A stretch of 64,000 nucleotides of DNA from Bedellia somnulentella (GCA_963576735.1 CAUYWD010000280.1:1-64000), one strand, 5' to 3'; shown: positions 19,999-30,174, counted from the first letter of the stretch. Made by a program: numbers and translations. Notes: generated by a model from the letters alone, not told the origin.

Positions 19999-22242
19999 AT
20001 GAAAAAGGCTAGTTTTAATAGAATTACCCAGGTGGGTCCCCGAGAGGGGGAATCCCACGTATTCTGGGGGGGCAAAAACAGCCAACCCAACGACCAATGC
20101 TTTACTCTTGCGGACTCAGTTATAAGCGCAACGAATAGTGATGGCTCTCTGCAAACGTCAGCCATCAGAGAATGTAGAATCTCTTTGGGAATTCCAGTTG
20201 ATTCCCATAGAAATAAATTCGATGATCGGGTAATAAACCCTGACAACGATGAATGTGAATCCATTGATATGGAAAGTGATGGTAATGAGCGCTTTTCATC
20301 GATCTTGACAGCAGGTAGCTCCGCCAGTTTACTGGAACTACAAAGGAAGCGCCCAGCTGCAAATGACGAGAGCACTTCTGACTCCGACGTGAGCTTTGCA
20401 ACTCTCGCCAGCCAAACCTCGTCGAAGAGAGGCCGCGGTAGACCTCCATCTACGGGCCAGTATATAGGAGTAGGAAAGGCCAGAGCGGATGCCGCTGCGG
20501 CCAGGAAGAAATTCCTGCGAGATGAGGAATCAGGCAGTCAGCAGGACGCTCCGAATCCTAAAATGGTGAGGGGCACTGCCTGTAGATCCCGGATACGGTC
20601 TTCACCAACTCCTATAGAAGCTAAATCTGCGGCAGACCTTGCCCAAATAGTTAAGGAGCGTGCGACAAAAGTTATGGAGGTAGCCAAGAAGTCTAGCAAT
20701 CTGAAAGGCACCTACGTAAGGGACTTAAGGAATGCGGCGGAAGATATCACTCGGTATACCGAAATGCTGAAAGAGTGGTCATCCTCTAAGGAAGTCATTG
20801 CTCTTCAAGATGAAATTACCCGGCTGAAAGAGGAAAATAAAAGAGCGACGTCGGATAAGCAAACCTTAGCTACCGAGTTGGATAATCTACGTCGTTAGCT
20901 AGTGGAAGTTAAAGCTGAGGTCATGAGTGTTCGCTCTAACGTCAACACAACTGCCCTTAGCAGTGATGATTTGGCGCGCTCTATCATGGTTCAAGTGGGA
21001 ACCATGATGAATGCTAGGCTCGAAGCACTCGAGGAAAGGCTTTTGCCACCACAGCGAATTCGGCCACCGCTTGCCTCAGATGCTGTGACAAAGAAGTCAT
21101 CCCAAACTTCTTCCTTGGCGGTAGGGAACTCAGTCTCAACATCTTTGGGTAGCCAAACTAAGGGCAAAGGGAAGGGGAAAAAGTCAGTCCCTAAATCCGC
21201 GCCACTTAAGCCCCTTACCTCACCAAATGATAGAATGGTGGTTTCTCAGAGTATGACCCGCCCTCATGAACAGCCCCAGCCTGGGCCTTCGTCTGCCCCA
21301 GTCAAAGATACCTGGGCTACAGTAGTGAGAAGGAATGGGAAAGCCAACGCAGCAGTCCCAACAAAAGCCCTCACTGGAAACCCGCATAATAAAAAGAAGA
21401 AAAAGCCTACCATTCGGGTTCCACGTTTTGCGGCTGTGAGCGTTTCCCTGGTAGAAGGAGCTGAGGCCAAAGGCCTTAACTACTCAGAGGTGATGACCAA
21501 AGCCAGGCAAATAGTAAATCTATCAGAAATGGGAATTCATCAAATTCGCTCCCGTAAAGCTATTACCGGGGCTAGGCTGATCGAACTTTCTGGACCCGAG
21601 GCTAAGGTGAAAGCTGATGCCCTTGCTGTAAAACTACGGCAAGTATTGCCGCCAGAAGTTAAGGTTTCTAGGCCAATTAAGGCTGGCGATATGCGCCTCA
21701 TTGGACTTGACGACTCTTTGTCGCCCCAGGAAATTGCTTCTGCTGTAGCAGCTGCAGGAGGATGCTCACCTGAGGACGTCAAGGTTGGTCAAGTACGGGA
21801 TGGACCAAGAGGTCGTAGAACAGCTTGGGTCCGATGCCCAGCCGAAGCTCTGAAAAAGCTAAACCAAGTGGGTGAGGTTCAGATTGGCTGGAGTTTGGCT
21901 CGGGTACAGTTGCTACCTCAAAGAGAGCTAAGGTGCTTCCAGTGCTTGGAGCCTGGACACGTCCGCGCAGCTTGCCAATCAAGTTCCAATCATAGTGAGC
22001 TATGTTATCGCTGTGGTGGGGCCGGTCATAAAGCACGTGAATGCTCAGACAAACCCCATTGTCTCCTTTGCTCTGCTGACAATAAACCAGCAGATCACCG
22101 AATAGGGGCTAAGTCATGCAATAAGACGAGGCATCGAAAGAAAGCTGGCGGCAAATCACAGGCCCAAGCTAAACCAACGCGCTCACTAACACAAACTAGT
22201 GAGCCAATGGAGGAGGGGGAGCCCATTGACGTTACTCAATAA
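19999..22242 (+). pseudogene. SART ORF1, unit B (stop at codon 300)
   Basis: The frame is open from ATG 19999 to TAA 22240-22242 except for TAG at 20896-20898, where unit H has GAG in LRRELAELKAEV. ORF1 of R1-clade elements is the RNA-binding Gag-like protein. Present here: an N-terminal QVGPREGES block, RGRGRPPSTGQYIGVGKARA, a coiled coil ending at the stop, DLARSIMVQVGTMMNARLEA after it, lysine-rich GKGKGKKS, and three C-terminal knuckles (CFQCLEPGHVRAAC, CYRCGGAGHKAREC, CLLCSADNKPADH...C). The YSGGG block after the hairpin is altered to VFWGG by a local deletion, and the frame is kept. A readthrough product is possible but the copy is probably dead. Confidence 0.85.
20031..20058 (+). promoter_or_regulatory. 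ORF1-start hairpin, unit B
   Basis: GTGGG/CCCAC outer stem and CCCC-GAGA-GGGG inner stem. The loop is GAGA where C, E and F have GAAA, so the GNRA type is kept. Confidence 0.65.
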
Positions 22243-22244
22243 TG
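22240..22244 (+). promoter_or_regulatory. TAATG stop-start coupling, unit B
   Basis: The ORF1 stop TAA shares its last A with the ORF2 ATG. This is the arrangement reported for SART1, where the ribosome reinitiates. Confidence 0.85.
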
Positions 22245-25061
22245 GCAATGCGGTTTCTTCAGGGAAATTTGAACCACTGTGCTTGTGGTCAGGATCTATT
22301 CCTTCAGAGCCTTGCACAGTGGTCAATTGACATTGGAATAGTCTCGGAGCCCTATTATGTCCCTACTGGGGCAAACTGGGTGTCGGACCTTGACAACGTA
22401 GCGGCAATATACACCTCGAGGGCTGCTGGTCTTCAGATCAGTGAGGTGACCCAAGGTCACGGTTTCGTTAAAGCTTTGGTGGGTGAAGAAGTTATAGTTT
22501 CTGTCTACTTCTCCCCCAATCGCCCGCTCGCTGAGTTTGAGGTTCTGCTTGAAGAGTTGGAAGCAGTAGTCCTCCGAAGCCGCCCCCGCCGGGTGCTCGT
22601 CGCCGGGGACTTTAATGCCAAGTCTGTTGCTTGGGGATCCCCGGTGGCAGATACAAACTCATTCGGTGATGCCGCTGTTGAATGGATGACAGCTACTGGT
22701 CTAGCTGTCGCAAACAAGGGTTCGACACCCACGTGTGTGCGTCGCAACGGGAGTTCGATTGTCGATCTGACCTTCGCTACTCCCGAACTCTGGGCCCTAA
22801 TTAAGGGCTGGAGGGTTATCACGGACGTGGAGACGTATTCGGATCATCGCTATATCCGATTCGAAGTCTCCACAGCCCGTCAGGCCGCCTCATCCCGCGG
22901 CTCGTCGTCAAATGGGGGACCAAGATGGGCCCTCAAGAAGCTGGACAGGGAGCTTATGACTGAAGCTGCCATTGTTCAGTCGTGGCTGGCTGGTCCAGGA
23001 CGAGCCGCCAACTTGAGTGATGAGGTGACGTGGTTTCGTGATGCCCTCACAGAGATCTGCGACGCATCGATGCCCCGAGCGGGCCCTACGGTTCCGAGAC
23101 GGCAGGTGTACTGGTGGAACGCTGAGGTCGCGCAGTTGCGCGTAGCGTGCATTGCTGCGAAGCGCCAGTACACCCGCCATAGAAGAAGAAGGCACCGGAA
23201 CGAGGCTGAAGAAAAGCGCCTCTATGACGTTTTTAGAGAGGCAAAATGGGCCCTAAAAGATTCAGTATTTAGGGCCAAAATTGCCTCAAAGCAGGAATTG
23301 CTGGAGACACTCAATGACGATCCTTGGGGGCGGCCGTATAGGATGGCCCGACAAAGACTTCGCCCCTGGGCGCCCCCCTTGACTAGTAGTCTCCAGCCAG
23401 AGGTCGTGGAAAACGTAGTCTCAGCCTTGTTTCCGGTCAGAGAAGAATTTGCTGCACCTGTGATGGGCGGGTACATTGCAGCTGCGGAAGTCGAAGAGGT
23501 GGTGCCGGAGGTCACCGAGCCAGAGTTGGCCGTGGCTGATAAGCGCCTCCAGGCGAAGAAAACGGCCCCGAAAACGGAGGTGGGAAAGCTCTTAGAGCGG
23601 ATAGTGTCCTCCCGCATCGTCGGGCATCTGGAAGAAATTGGTCCGAACTTATCGGACCAGCAATTCGGCTTCCGCGGCTGCCGCTCAGCAGTCGATGCGG
23701 TGCAATGCGTCCGCAATATAGCGAACGCAGCGGTCTCTCGGGGCGAGGTGGTGCTGGCAACTTCTTTAGATATAAAGAATGCCTTCAACACCTTGCCCTA
23801 TTCGTGTATCAGGGAGGCACTTATTTACCATCAAGTTCCTCCTTACCTAAGGGAAATACTCGAGTCGTACCTCTCGAACCGGCAAATTACATATCCGGTC
23901 CGGGAGGGGTGGTGCCGTCGCGAAGTTACGTGCGGTGTTCCGCAAGGGTCTGTTTTAGGCCCGCTCCTGTGGAACATCGGGTACGATTGGGTCCTGCGCG
24001 GCGCCAATCTCTGGGGTGTTGAAGTTGTCTGTTACGCCGATGACACCCTAGTTACGGCTCGGGGGAGGACGTTTAGGGAGGCCGCCATACGGGCTACGGC
24101 TGGCGTAGCCCAAGTGGTGCATCGCATAAAGCTGCTGGGCTTAGAAGTGGCCCTTAACAAATCCGAGGCCATGTGGTTTCATGGGCCTCGGAACCGCCCG
24201 CCGGTGGACTCCGCCATAGTAGTGGGCGGCGGGGTGAGGATTGCCGTCGAGACGACTCTACATTATCTTGGACTTATTCTCGACGGCCGATGGACCTTCC
24301 GCGCCCACTTTGAGCGCCTGGGGCCGAGATTGATAGTGGCAGCAGCGGCTCTTTGTAAGCTGCTGCCAAACCTGGGGGGGCCCAGGTCAGGTTGCAGGCA
24401 GCTATATGCGGGGGTCGTGCGGTCGATGGCCATGTACGGCGCCCCGATATGGGCTGACACCCTGGATGGGCCAAACGCGGCGCTGCTTCACGCGCCGAAA
24501 AGGCTCATGGCCACCAGGGTATTGAGAGGCTACCGCACAGTCCTCCAGTGGGACCTAGACGCGAAAGTCCTCGCGTCGACGTTCCACTGGCGGAAGGAAC
24601 GGCGGGCTCAGGGCCACTGGCCCACGCAGACAGAAACGGCTGCCTACCGCTTGGAGGTACAGGCAGTCGCCCTCGAGGCTTGGGCGCTAAGGCTGGCCGT
24701 GCCTAGCGCCGGGCATAGGACGGTGGAGGCAATTCTCCCCGTCTTCGAGCGGTGGTTGCAGCGGGGACACGGAGCTCTCAGCTTCCGGCTTACGCAGATA
24801 CTGACAGGGAATGGCTGCTTCGGTAGGTATCTGTGGGGGCTGGGCAGGGAGCAGTCTGCCCGTTGCCATCACTGCGCGGTGTGTCCGGAGGATTTGTCGT
24901 TGGGGGCCGTTGTGGCGGCCATGGTCGATCGGTCGTCTGCGTGGGCTGCGGTGGCCTCCTTTTGCGAGACTGTTATGCTTGCGAAGGAGGCCGCCGAGAG
25001 AGAGAGGGAGATTGCGGACCCAGCTCGGAGAAGGGTCCGCCGCCGCGGTGTTCGACACTAG
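22242..25061 (+). CDS. SART ORF2, unit B (internally deleted)
   Basis: 939 residues against 1042 in the other copies. ORF2 is the replication enzyme: AP-type endonuclease, reverse transcriptase, and a C-terminal CCHC motif. The endonuclease is whole (SEPYYVP, AGDFNAKS, SDHRYIRF). A deletion of about 67 residues after RLQAKKTAP removes the N-terminal part of reverse transcriptase. LDIKNAF, GVPQGSVLGPLLW and CYADDT remain. A second deletion removes about 11 residues near RGYRTV and a third 26 residues after CPED, taking the His and last Cys of the zinc motif. All three keep frame, but activity is unlikely. The ATG overlaps the ORF1 stop as TAATG, a published translation-coupling signal in SART1. 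Confidence 0.88.
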   Translation: MAMRFLQGNLNHCACGQDLFLQSLAQWSIDIGIVSEPYYVPTGANWVSDLDNVAAIYTSRAAGLQISEVTQGHGFVKALVGEEVIVSVYFSPNRPLAEFEVLLEELEAVVLRSRPRRVLVAGDFNAKSVAWGSPVADTNSFGDAAVEWMTATGLAVANKGSTPTCVRRNGSSIVDLTFATPELWALIKGWRVITDVETYSDHRYIRFEVSTARQAASSRGSSSNGGPRWALKKLDRELMTEAAIVQSWLAGPGRAANLSDEVTWFRDALTEICDASMPRAGPTVPRRQVYWWNAEVAQLRVACIAAKRQYTRHRRRRHRNEAEEKRLYDVFREAKWALKDSVFRAKIASKQELLETLNDDPWGRPYRMARQRLRPWAPPLTSSLQPEVVENVVSALFPVREEFAAPVMGGYIAAAEVEEVVPEVTEPELAVADKRLQAKKTAPKTEVGKLLERIVSSRIVGHLEEIGPNLSDQQFGFRGCRSAVDAVQCVRNIANAAVSRGEVVLATSLDIKNAFNTLPYSCIREALIYHQVPPYLREILESYLSNRQITYPVREGWCRREVTCGVPQGSVLGPLLWNIGYDWVLRGANLWGVEVVCYADDTLVTARGRTFREAAIRATAGVAQVVHRIKLLGLEVALNKSEAMWFHGPRNRPPVDSAIVVGGGVRIAVETTLHYLGLILDGRWTFRAHFERLGPRLIVAAAALCKLLPNLGGPRSGCRQLYAGVVRSMAMYGAPIWADTLDGPNAALLHAPKRLMATRVLRGYRTVLQWDLDAKVLASTFHWRKERRAQGHWPTQTETAAYRLEVQAVALEAWALRLAVPSAGHRTVEAILPVFERWLQRGHGALSFRLTQILTGNGCFGRYLWGLGREQSARCHHCAVCPEDLSLGAVVAAMVDRSSAWAAVASFCETVMLAKEAAEREREIADPARRRVRRRGVRH

Positions 25062-25371
25062 CACCGCGGCTCCTGGTGCGTCCATTCGGACGCGAAGCCC
25101 CGTTAGTGCAGTCACGAATCTGCCTAGCGGGGTTTCAGAGGCAGGGGGTGCTCAGAGTGAGGGCTTCTGGGTGCCCATTCACACCTGCCTCGAGAAGATC
25201 GGAGGCTCAGGGGTGGCCTTGAGTTTCCGAAGAAGAAGAGGGCATAAAGGAGGGGATTTGTCTTACCCCTCCCGAGAAGTGCGCCAATAGGCGTGGTGCG
25301 CGGGACCGACGGTAGACTTCCTAGGGTGCTTCCCGTTGGTCCTGCACTAAATGCACCTGAGATGGCCACCC

Positions 25372-25450
25372 GTGGGGTTTTAGTCAGTAGAAGTCTGACA
25401 TATCCCCGTCGCACCCTCATGCGGCGGGGAATCCATGAGGATTTCCCCAC
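25372..25450 (+). promoter_or_regulatory. SART 3' UTR terminal structure, unit B
   Basis: GTGGGG...CCCCAC closing stem, GTCAG...CTGAC hairpin, then a CCGTCGC/GCGGCGG hairpin before the poly(A). Confidence 0.65.
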
Positions 25451-25468
25451 GTAAAAAAAAAAAAAAAA

Positions 25469-25507
25469 GGTTAGGTTAGGTTAGGTTAGGTTAGGTTAGG
25501 TTAGGTT
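25469..25507 (+). repeat. Telomeric repeat spacer B/C
   Basis: 39 bp of perfect (GGTTA)7 + GGTT, the longest telomeric tract in the window. Confidence 0.97.
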
Positions 25508-25588
25508 CCCCCACATGGTACAGCCTTGTCGTGGCGTGGGGGCTCAGTAGCCTCGGGCAATCCAGTCCGGGGTGAAGCTAATGTACCG
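25508..25588 (+). ncRNA. HDV-like ribozyme fold, unit C
   Basis: P2 is GGTAC with GTACC, fully paired, where units B, D and F have GGTGC with GTACC. P1, P3, P4 and J4/2 (GAAGCTAAT) are as in the other copies. Confidence 0.75.
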
Positions 25589-25978
25589 AGAGTCCGCTTC
25601 TCTCCTCTGCTTCCAGAGCGAGCAGTAAGCGGACGGGAAGTCGTGGCACATTCTGATGTGCACGGCTTAGCCCCAGCGTTTGCCCACATTGGGCGGCTGG
25701 GGCGGGTGTTAGAACCTGGCGTCTGTGTCGCACCGATCGGCCAGGTTGTGTCTTTGTGGGGCGGCAGTGTCTTCATGATACTGCCGGCCAACCCGTAAGC
25801 CTACTTCGGTGGGAACGGGGGCTCAGGCCACTGAGGTCTGGGCTGCGAGGAAGAAAACCTCTATAAAAAATTACCCCAATCCCAAGGTCAGCGTGCCGAG
25901 GGGATGAATGTCTGGAGGGAGTCCAGTGCCGAGCGCAGCTCGATGGTAGGCCGAGTATAAAGCCTACCAAACCGAAAC

Positions 25979-26413
25979 ATGGATAAGGCAAGTTTGAATA
26001 GTTATACCCAGGTGGGTCCCCGAAAGGGGGAATCCCACCCTTCTGCAACCGCAAAAGGCGCCCCCACGTACTCTGGGGGGGGCAAAAACTGCCTCGCAGG
26101 TCCTTTGACCAAGGACCTGCGCCACAACGACCGCCGCAATAGTTTAATGGATACTGAATCTGCTTCTGAACGACCTTATACGGGAAGTTTTCAACTCCTT
26201 GGAGAACTTGATGATTCCGAGAGTTTGGTTCAAGGCCAACGCCGTCTCTCGGACTCTGAAGTTAGTGATGACGCCGTGAGTGCACGCTCGCATATGTCAG
26301 TGGACAGCTCAAACAGTCTGTTTGAATACCAGCACTTCATGCGCCGCAGCGCCTTATGTCCATCAGGGCGTCAAGGGGATACCGTACGGTATCCCGAGAG
26401 GCTGCCTGCCTAA
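25979..26413 (+). pseudogene. SART ORF1 N-terminus, unit C (truncated)
   Basis: Residues 1 to about 118 are the normal ORF1 start (MDKASLNSYTQVGPRKGESH, YSGGGKN, DSSNSLFEYQ). After the deletion junction the frame reads 26 unrelated residues, out of phase with ORF2, and stops. No coiled coil or zinc knuckles remain. If made, the product would lack RNA-binding knuckles. Confidence 0.85.
26011..26039 (+). promoter_or_regulatory. ORF1-start hairpin, unit C
   Basis: GGTGGG/CCCACC outer stem with CCCC-GAAA-GGGG inner stem. It is retained although the rest of ORF1 is gone. Confidence 0.7.
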
Positions 26414-27024
26414 TGGCGGGTTCCATGCCATGGGATTTGGACGCGAAAGTCCTCGCGTCCACTTTTCATTGGCGTGAAGATCGGCGGACGCAGGGCCACT
26501 GGCCCACGCAACGGGAGACTGCTGCCTACAAGCAGGAGGTCGAGGCTGCTGCCCTTGAGGCATGGGCGCTCAGGCTGGGACAGCCGAGCGCGGGGCACAA
26601 GACGGTGGAGGCCATTCTCACCGTCCTCACGCAGTGGTTGCAGCGAGAGCATGGATCTCTGAGCTTCCGGCTGACACAGGTCCTTTCCGGGCATGGTTGC
26701 TTCGGTAAGTACCTGTGGCGGCTGGGCAAAGAGCAGGCTGCTCGTTGCCACCACTGTCTGAATTGCCCCGAAGATTCGGCGAAACACACTCTCGAAGAGT
26801 GCCCAGCTTGGGCTGGGGAGAGGGCAGCACTCCGGGCAAGCATTGGCCCGGATCTATCCCTGACGGCCGTAGTTGCGGCCATGCTGGGAAGCCCCGAAGC
26901 GTGGGCGGCGGTGGCCTCCTTTTGCGAACACGTCATGCTTGCAAAGGAGGCCGCCGAAAGGGAGAGGGAGTTGGCGGACCCCACCGGAAGGGGCCGTCGT
27001 CGCCGCGGTGCAAGGAATAACTGA
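26333..27024 (+). pseudogene. SART ORF2 C-terminal fragment, unit C
   Basis: About 230 residues from QRLM-like sequence through MAGSMPWDLDAKVLASTFHW to the end, including the C-terminal zinc motif (CHHCLNCPED...H...C). It is roughly three-quarters identical to the other copies over this region, so it derives from another SART subfamily. It has no upstream start of its own and is out of frame with the ORF1 fragment. Confidence 0.85.
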
Positions 27025-27334
27025 CGCACCGCGACCATTGGTAGGGTCTTTTAAGACCATGGAGCCCCCATAGCGTTCATCGCCGAAAGTGGGGCTCCAC
27101 GGGCAGGAGGCGTGCAGAGTGGGGTTATCTGCGCGCTACCAAACCCTGCCCGAGAAGGACGGACGCTTAAGTGGTTCTGAGCGTCCGTTACTAGAATAGG
27201 TGGAAACAGGGGGTTCTGTCCCCCCCCCTTAGAAGGAACGCCTAGCGGCGTTAGGTGTGTGGAGTCCGCGGCGATGAATTGCCTAAGGCCAGACGACTCG
27301 TGGGCTCCACAAATTTGCACCTGGAAGGACCACC

Positions 27335-27384
27335 GTGGGGTTTTAGTCAGTAAGAGTCTGACATATCCATGAGGATTTCCCCAC
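27335..27384 (+). promoter_or_regulatory. Minimal SART 3' UTR structure, unit C
   Basis: GTGGGG...CCCCAC closing stem and GTCAG...CTGAC hairpin only; the second hairpin of the other copies is absent. The remainder of this 3' UTR (27025-27334) is unrelated to that of B, D, E and F apart from short blocks. Confidence 0.65.
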
Positions 27385-27410
27385 GATAAAAAAAAAAAAA
27401 AAAAAAAAAA

Positions 27411-27414
27411 GGTT
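27411..27414 (+). repeat. Minimal telomeric spacer C/D
   Basis: Only GGTT separates the poly(A) of C from the first base of D. Confidence 0.9.
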
Positions 27415-27495
27415 CCCCCACACGGTGCAGCCTTGTCGTGGCGTGGGGGCTCAGTAGCCTCGGGCAATCCAGTCCGGGGTGAAGCCAATGTACCG
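27415..27495 (+). ncRNA. HDV-like ribozyme fold, unit D
   Basis: P1 CCCCCAC/GTGGGGG, P2 CGGTGC/GTACCG (one G-U pair), P3 GCC/GGC, P4 CCTCGG/CCGGGG, J4/2 GAAGCCAAT. Confidence 0.72.
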
Positions 27496-27885
27496 AGAGT
27501 CCGCTTCTCTCCTCTGCTTCCAGAGCGAGCAGTAAGCGGACGGGAAGTCGTGGCACATTCTGATGTGCACGGCTTAGCCCCAGCGTTTGCCCACATTGGG
27601 CGGCTGGGGCGGGTGTTAGAACCTGGCGTCTGTGTCGCACCGATCGGCCAGGTTGTGTCTTTGTGGGGCGGCAGTGTCTTCATGATACTGCCGGCCAACC
27701 CGTAAGCCTACTTCGGTGGGAACGGGGGCTCAGGCCACTGAGGTCTGGGCTGCGAGGAAGAAAACCTCTATAAAAAATTACCCCAATCCCAAGGTCAGCG
27801 TGCCGAGGGGATGAATGTCTGGAGGGAGTCCAGTGCCGAGCGCAGCTCGATGGTAGGCCGAGTATAAAGCCTTCCAAACCGAAAC

Positions 27886-30174
27886 ATGGATAAGGCAAGT
27901 TTGAATAGTTATACCCAGGTGGGTCCCCGAAAGAGGGAATCCCACCCTTCTGCAACCGCAGGAGGCGCCCCCACGTACTCTGGGGGGGGCAAAAACTGCC
28001 TCGCAGGTCCTTTGACCAAGGACCTGCGCCACAACGACCGCCGCAATAGTTTAATGGATACTGAATCTGCTTCTGAACGACCTTATACGGGAAGTTTTCA
28101 ACTCCTTGGAGAACTTGATGATTCCGAGAGTTTGGTTCAAGGCCAACGCCGTCTCTCGGACTCTGAAGTTAGTGATGACGCCGTGAGTGCACGCTCGCAT
28201 ATGTCAGTGGACAGCTCAAACAGTCTGTTTGAATACCAGCGGAAGCGCAGAGCCGGAAGTGGTCTGAGCACTTCCGACTCAGATACTAATACTGAGGGTG
28301 CTGAAACCGGCAAAAATAACCCACCAAAACGGGGCCGTCGGAGACCACCCTCCACAGGACAGTTCATTGGTGTGGGCAAAGCAAGAGCGGAGGCAGCTGC
28401 TCTGCGCCAAAAGTTCTTGCGCGATGAAAAAAAGGTTTCGGAGCAAGAGGACCTAAGTCAGAAAATTAAGAAATATTCTGCAAGGAAAGAGAAGCGTATA
28501 TTTCTTAAAACGGACACTTCTACTCCAATGGAACGAAAGTCAGCTTCTCAGCTAGTACAAGAAGTGGAAGAAGGAGTGGCATTGATCATTGACGTGGCAA
28601 AGAGATCTGGTAATCTCAAAGGCGAATTTGTCAAGGCCCTTAAGGATACTGCCGAAGATATAAGGCAGCGTTCTTTACTTTTAAAAGATTGTTCCTCTTC
28701 CGGTGAAGTTTCAAAACTTCAGGAGGAAATTACTCGGTTGAAAGAGGAAAACCTCAAAATCAAAGCAGACAAAGACTCTTTGGCTGCTGAACTGATTGGC
28801 CTACGCAGGGATATGGCAGAAATCCGGGCAGAGTTTGATAACAATCGCTCTGCCTCTAGCCCGGCAGTAATAAACGAAGATTTGGCGCGTTCGATCATGG
28901 TCCAGGTGGGGACCATGATGAATGCAAGACTGGAGGCTCTGGAGGAACGTTTACTGCCAGAGAAACGAATTCGCCCTCCACTAGCTGCTGACAAAAAAGC
29001 ACAAAGCAGACTTGCAGCAGAAAAGATGCCAGCCAATACACCCCAACCTACACCCCTAGCGGGTAAAGGTAAGGGTAAAGGCAAAAAGACGAGTCATGCC
29101 AATGAGAGCCGTCAAAAAGCTGGTCCTAGTACTGCCAATGAGACCACACAGCAAGTGGTTGTATCTCGGCCAATCTCATCACCTGCACGAGACGTTGAAG
29201 TACCAGGACCATCTGCTGGACAGCCAAAGGAGACATGGTCCACTGTAGTGAGACGGGGTAAAAGGTCAGTGCCAGCTCCCACCCCCAACAATAATCTGCT
29301 GAAACCGAAGGGGCAACAAAAGAAAGCTGTTCCCCGAATACGTGTACCCCGCTCTGCAGCCGTGTCCGTAACTTTGGAAAGCAGCGCAGTGGAAAAAGGG
29401 CTGAACCTCGGCGACGTGATGTATGAGGCTCGCCGGAAAATAGACTTGGAGAGTATGGGAATCAGTTCCCTACGTATGCGCAAGGCAGTAACGGGAGCCA
29501 GACTGATAGAACTCCCGGGAGCTGATTCTGCAGCCAAGGCAGACACACTAGCTGCCCGATTAAGGGAAATTCTCCCACCTGAAGCGAGGGTCAATAGGCC
29601 ATCTAAGGTTGGTGACCTACGCCTCCTCAGATTGGATGATACAGTTTCGGCGCAGGAAATAAAGTTGGCCATCGCAACTTCTGGAAAATGTTCTCCTGAT
29701 GCGGTAAAGGTGGGCGAAATTAAAGATGGACCTGGGGGCTATGGAGCAGTATGGGTTCGATGCCCCATCGAAACGGTTCAGCAGATGGCCAAAGCGGGAG
29801 AAATCCGAATAGGATGGAGCCTTGCTCGAGTCCAGGTTTTACCTCGGCAGGAGCTCAGATGCTTCCAGTGTCTGGAAGTGGGTCACGTGCGAGCTAATTG
29901 CTCGTCCAAAAAAGACTGGAGCAATCTGTGCTACCGCTGTGGTGATGCCGGTCATAAGGCGAGGGATTGCGGGGAAAAACCGCACTGCCTTTTATGTGCT
30001 TCAGACAGCATTCCAGCAGACCATCGTGTTGGAGCAAAGTCCTGTAAGAGGCCGAAAAATAAGGCGAAGAAGAAGACTGGGGGTAAACCACTCCCAAAAA
30101 GTCAACCGATCCGCTCACTGACTCAGATCAGCGAGCCGATGGAACAGGAGGAGCCCGTTTCCATTAGTCAATAA
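27886..30174 (+). CDS. SART ORF1 protein, unit D
   Basis: An intact 762-residue Gag-like RNA-binding protein, expected to coat SART RNA and help bring it to telomeres. In order: an N-terminal QVGPRKRESH and YSGGGKN block (residues 11-44); an acidic Ser-rich stretch; KRGRRRPPSTGQFIGVGKAR (about 147-166); coiled coil (about 270-315); DLARSIMVQVGTMMNARLEA (about 332); lysine/glycine-rich GKGKGKGKKTS (about 398); WSTVVRRGKRS; a conserved central region; and three C-terminal CCHC-type knuckles (CFQCLEVGHVRANC, CYRCGDAGHKARDC, CLLCASDSIPADH...C, about 658-715). The start is the ATG in AAACATGG. The stop TAA overlaps the ORF2 start. Confidence 0.93.
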   Translation: MDKASLNSYTQVGPRKRESHPSATAGGAPTYSGGGKNCLAGPLTKDLRHNDRRNSLMDTESASERPYTGSFQLLGELDDSESLVQGQRRLSDSEVSDDAVSARSHMSVDSSNSLFEYQRKRRAGSGLSTSDSDTNTEGAETGKNNPPKRGRRRPPSTGQFIGVGKARAEAAALRQKFLRDEKKVSEQEDLSQKIKKYSARKEKRIFLKTDTSTPMERKSASQLVQEVEEGVALIIDVAKRSGNLKGEFVKALKDTAEDIRQRSLLLKDCSSSGEVSKLQEEITRLKEENLKIKADKDSLAAELIGLRRDMAEIRAEFDNNRSASSPAVINEDLARSIMVQVGTMMNARLEALEERLLPEKRIRPPLAADKKAQSRLAAEKMPANTPQPTPLAGKGKGKGKKTSHANESRQKAGPSTANETTQQVVVSRPISSPARDVEVPGPSAGQPKETWSTVVRRGKRSVPAPTPNNNLLKPKGQQKKAVPRIRVPRSAAVSVTLESSAVEKGLNLGDVMYEARRKIDLESMGISSLRMRKAVTGARLIELPGADSAAKADTLAARLREILPPEARVNRPSKVGDLRLLRLDDTVSAQEIKLAIATSGKCSPDAVKVGEIKDGPGGYGAVWVRCPIETVQQMAKAGEIRIGWSLARVQVLPRQELRCFQCLEVGHVRANCSSKKDWSNLCYRCGDAGHKARDCGEKPHCLLCASDSIPADHRVGAKSCKRPKNKAKKKTGGKPLPKSQPIRSLTQISEPMEQEEPVSISQ
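27918..27946 (+). promoter_or_regulatory. ORF1-start hairpin, unit D
   Basis: Outer stem GGTGGG/CCCACC intact; the inner stem has one change (GAGG for GGGG) that weakens a pair. Confidence 0.6.

Larger units (their letters stand above)
19529..25468 (+). mobile_element. SART unit B: full-length but defective
   Basis: Complete from the ribozyme tip to the poly(A), with telomeric repeats on both sides. The 5' UTR is 470 bp. ORF1 carries an in-frame stop and ORF2 has three in-frame deletions. It belongs to a sequence group closer to H in ORF1 (SADLAQIVKE, LLELQRKRPA) and closer to D, E and F in ORF2. Confidence 0.93.
25508..27410 (+). mobile_element. SART unit C: internally deleted chimera
   Basis: The 5' half is nearly identical to unit D through ORF1 codon 118. 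It then jumps near 26332 into the C-terminal part of ORF2, with about 4 kb missing. The ORF2 part and 3' UTR come from a distinct subfamily (WREDRRTQGHWPTQ, HCLNCPEDSAKHTLEEC). Both termini are complete and flanked by telomeric repeat or GGTT. Confidence 0.88.

Noticed and set aside
19522..25791. Minus-strand ORFs beginning MAGSIMKTLPPHKD, repeated at each unit
   Set aside because: They are antisense to the SART 5' UTR, recur only because the UTR is repeated, and show no protein features.
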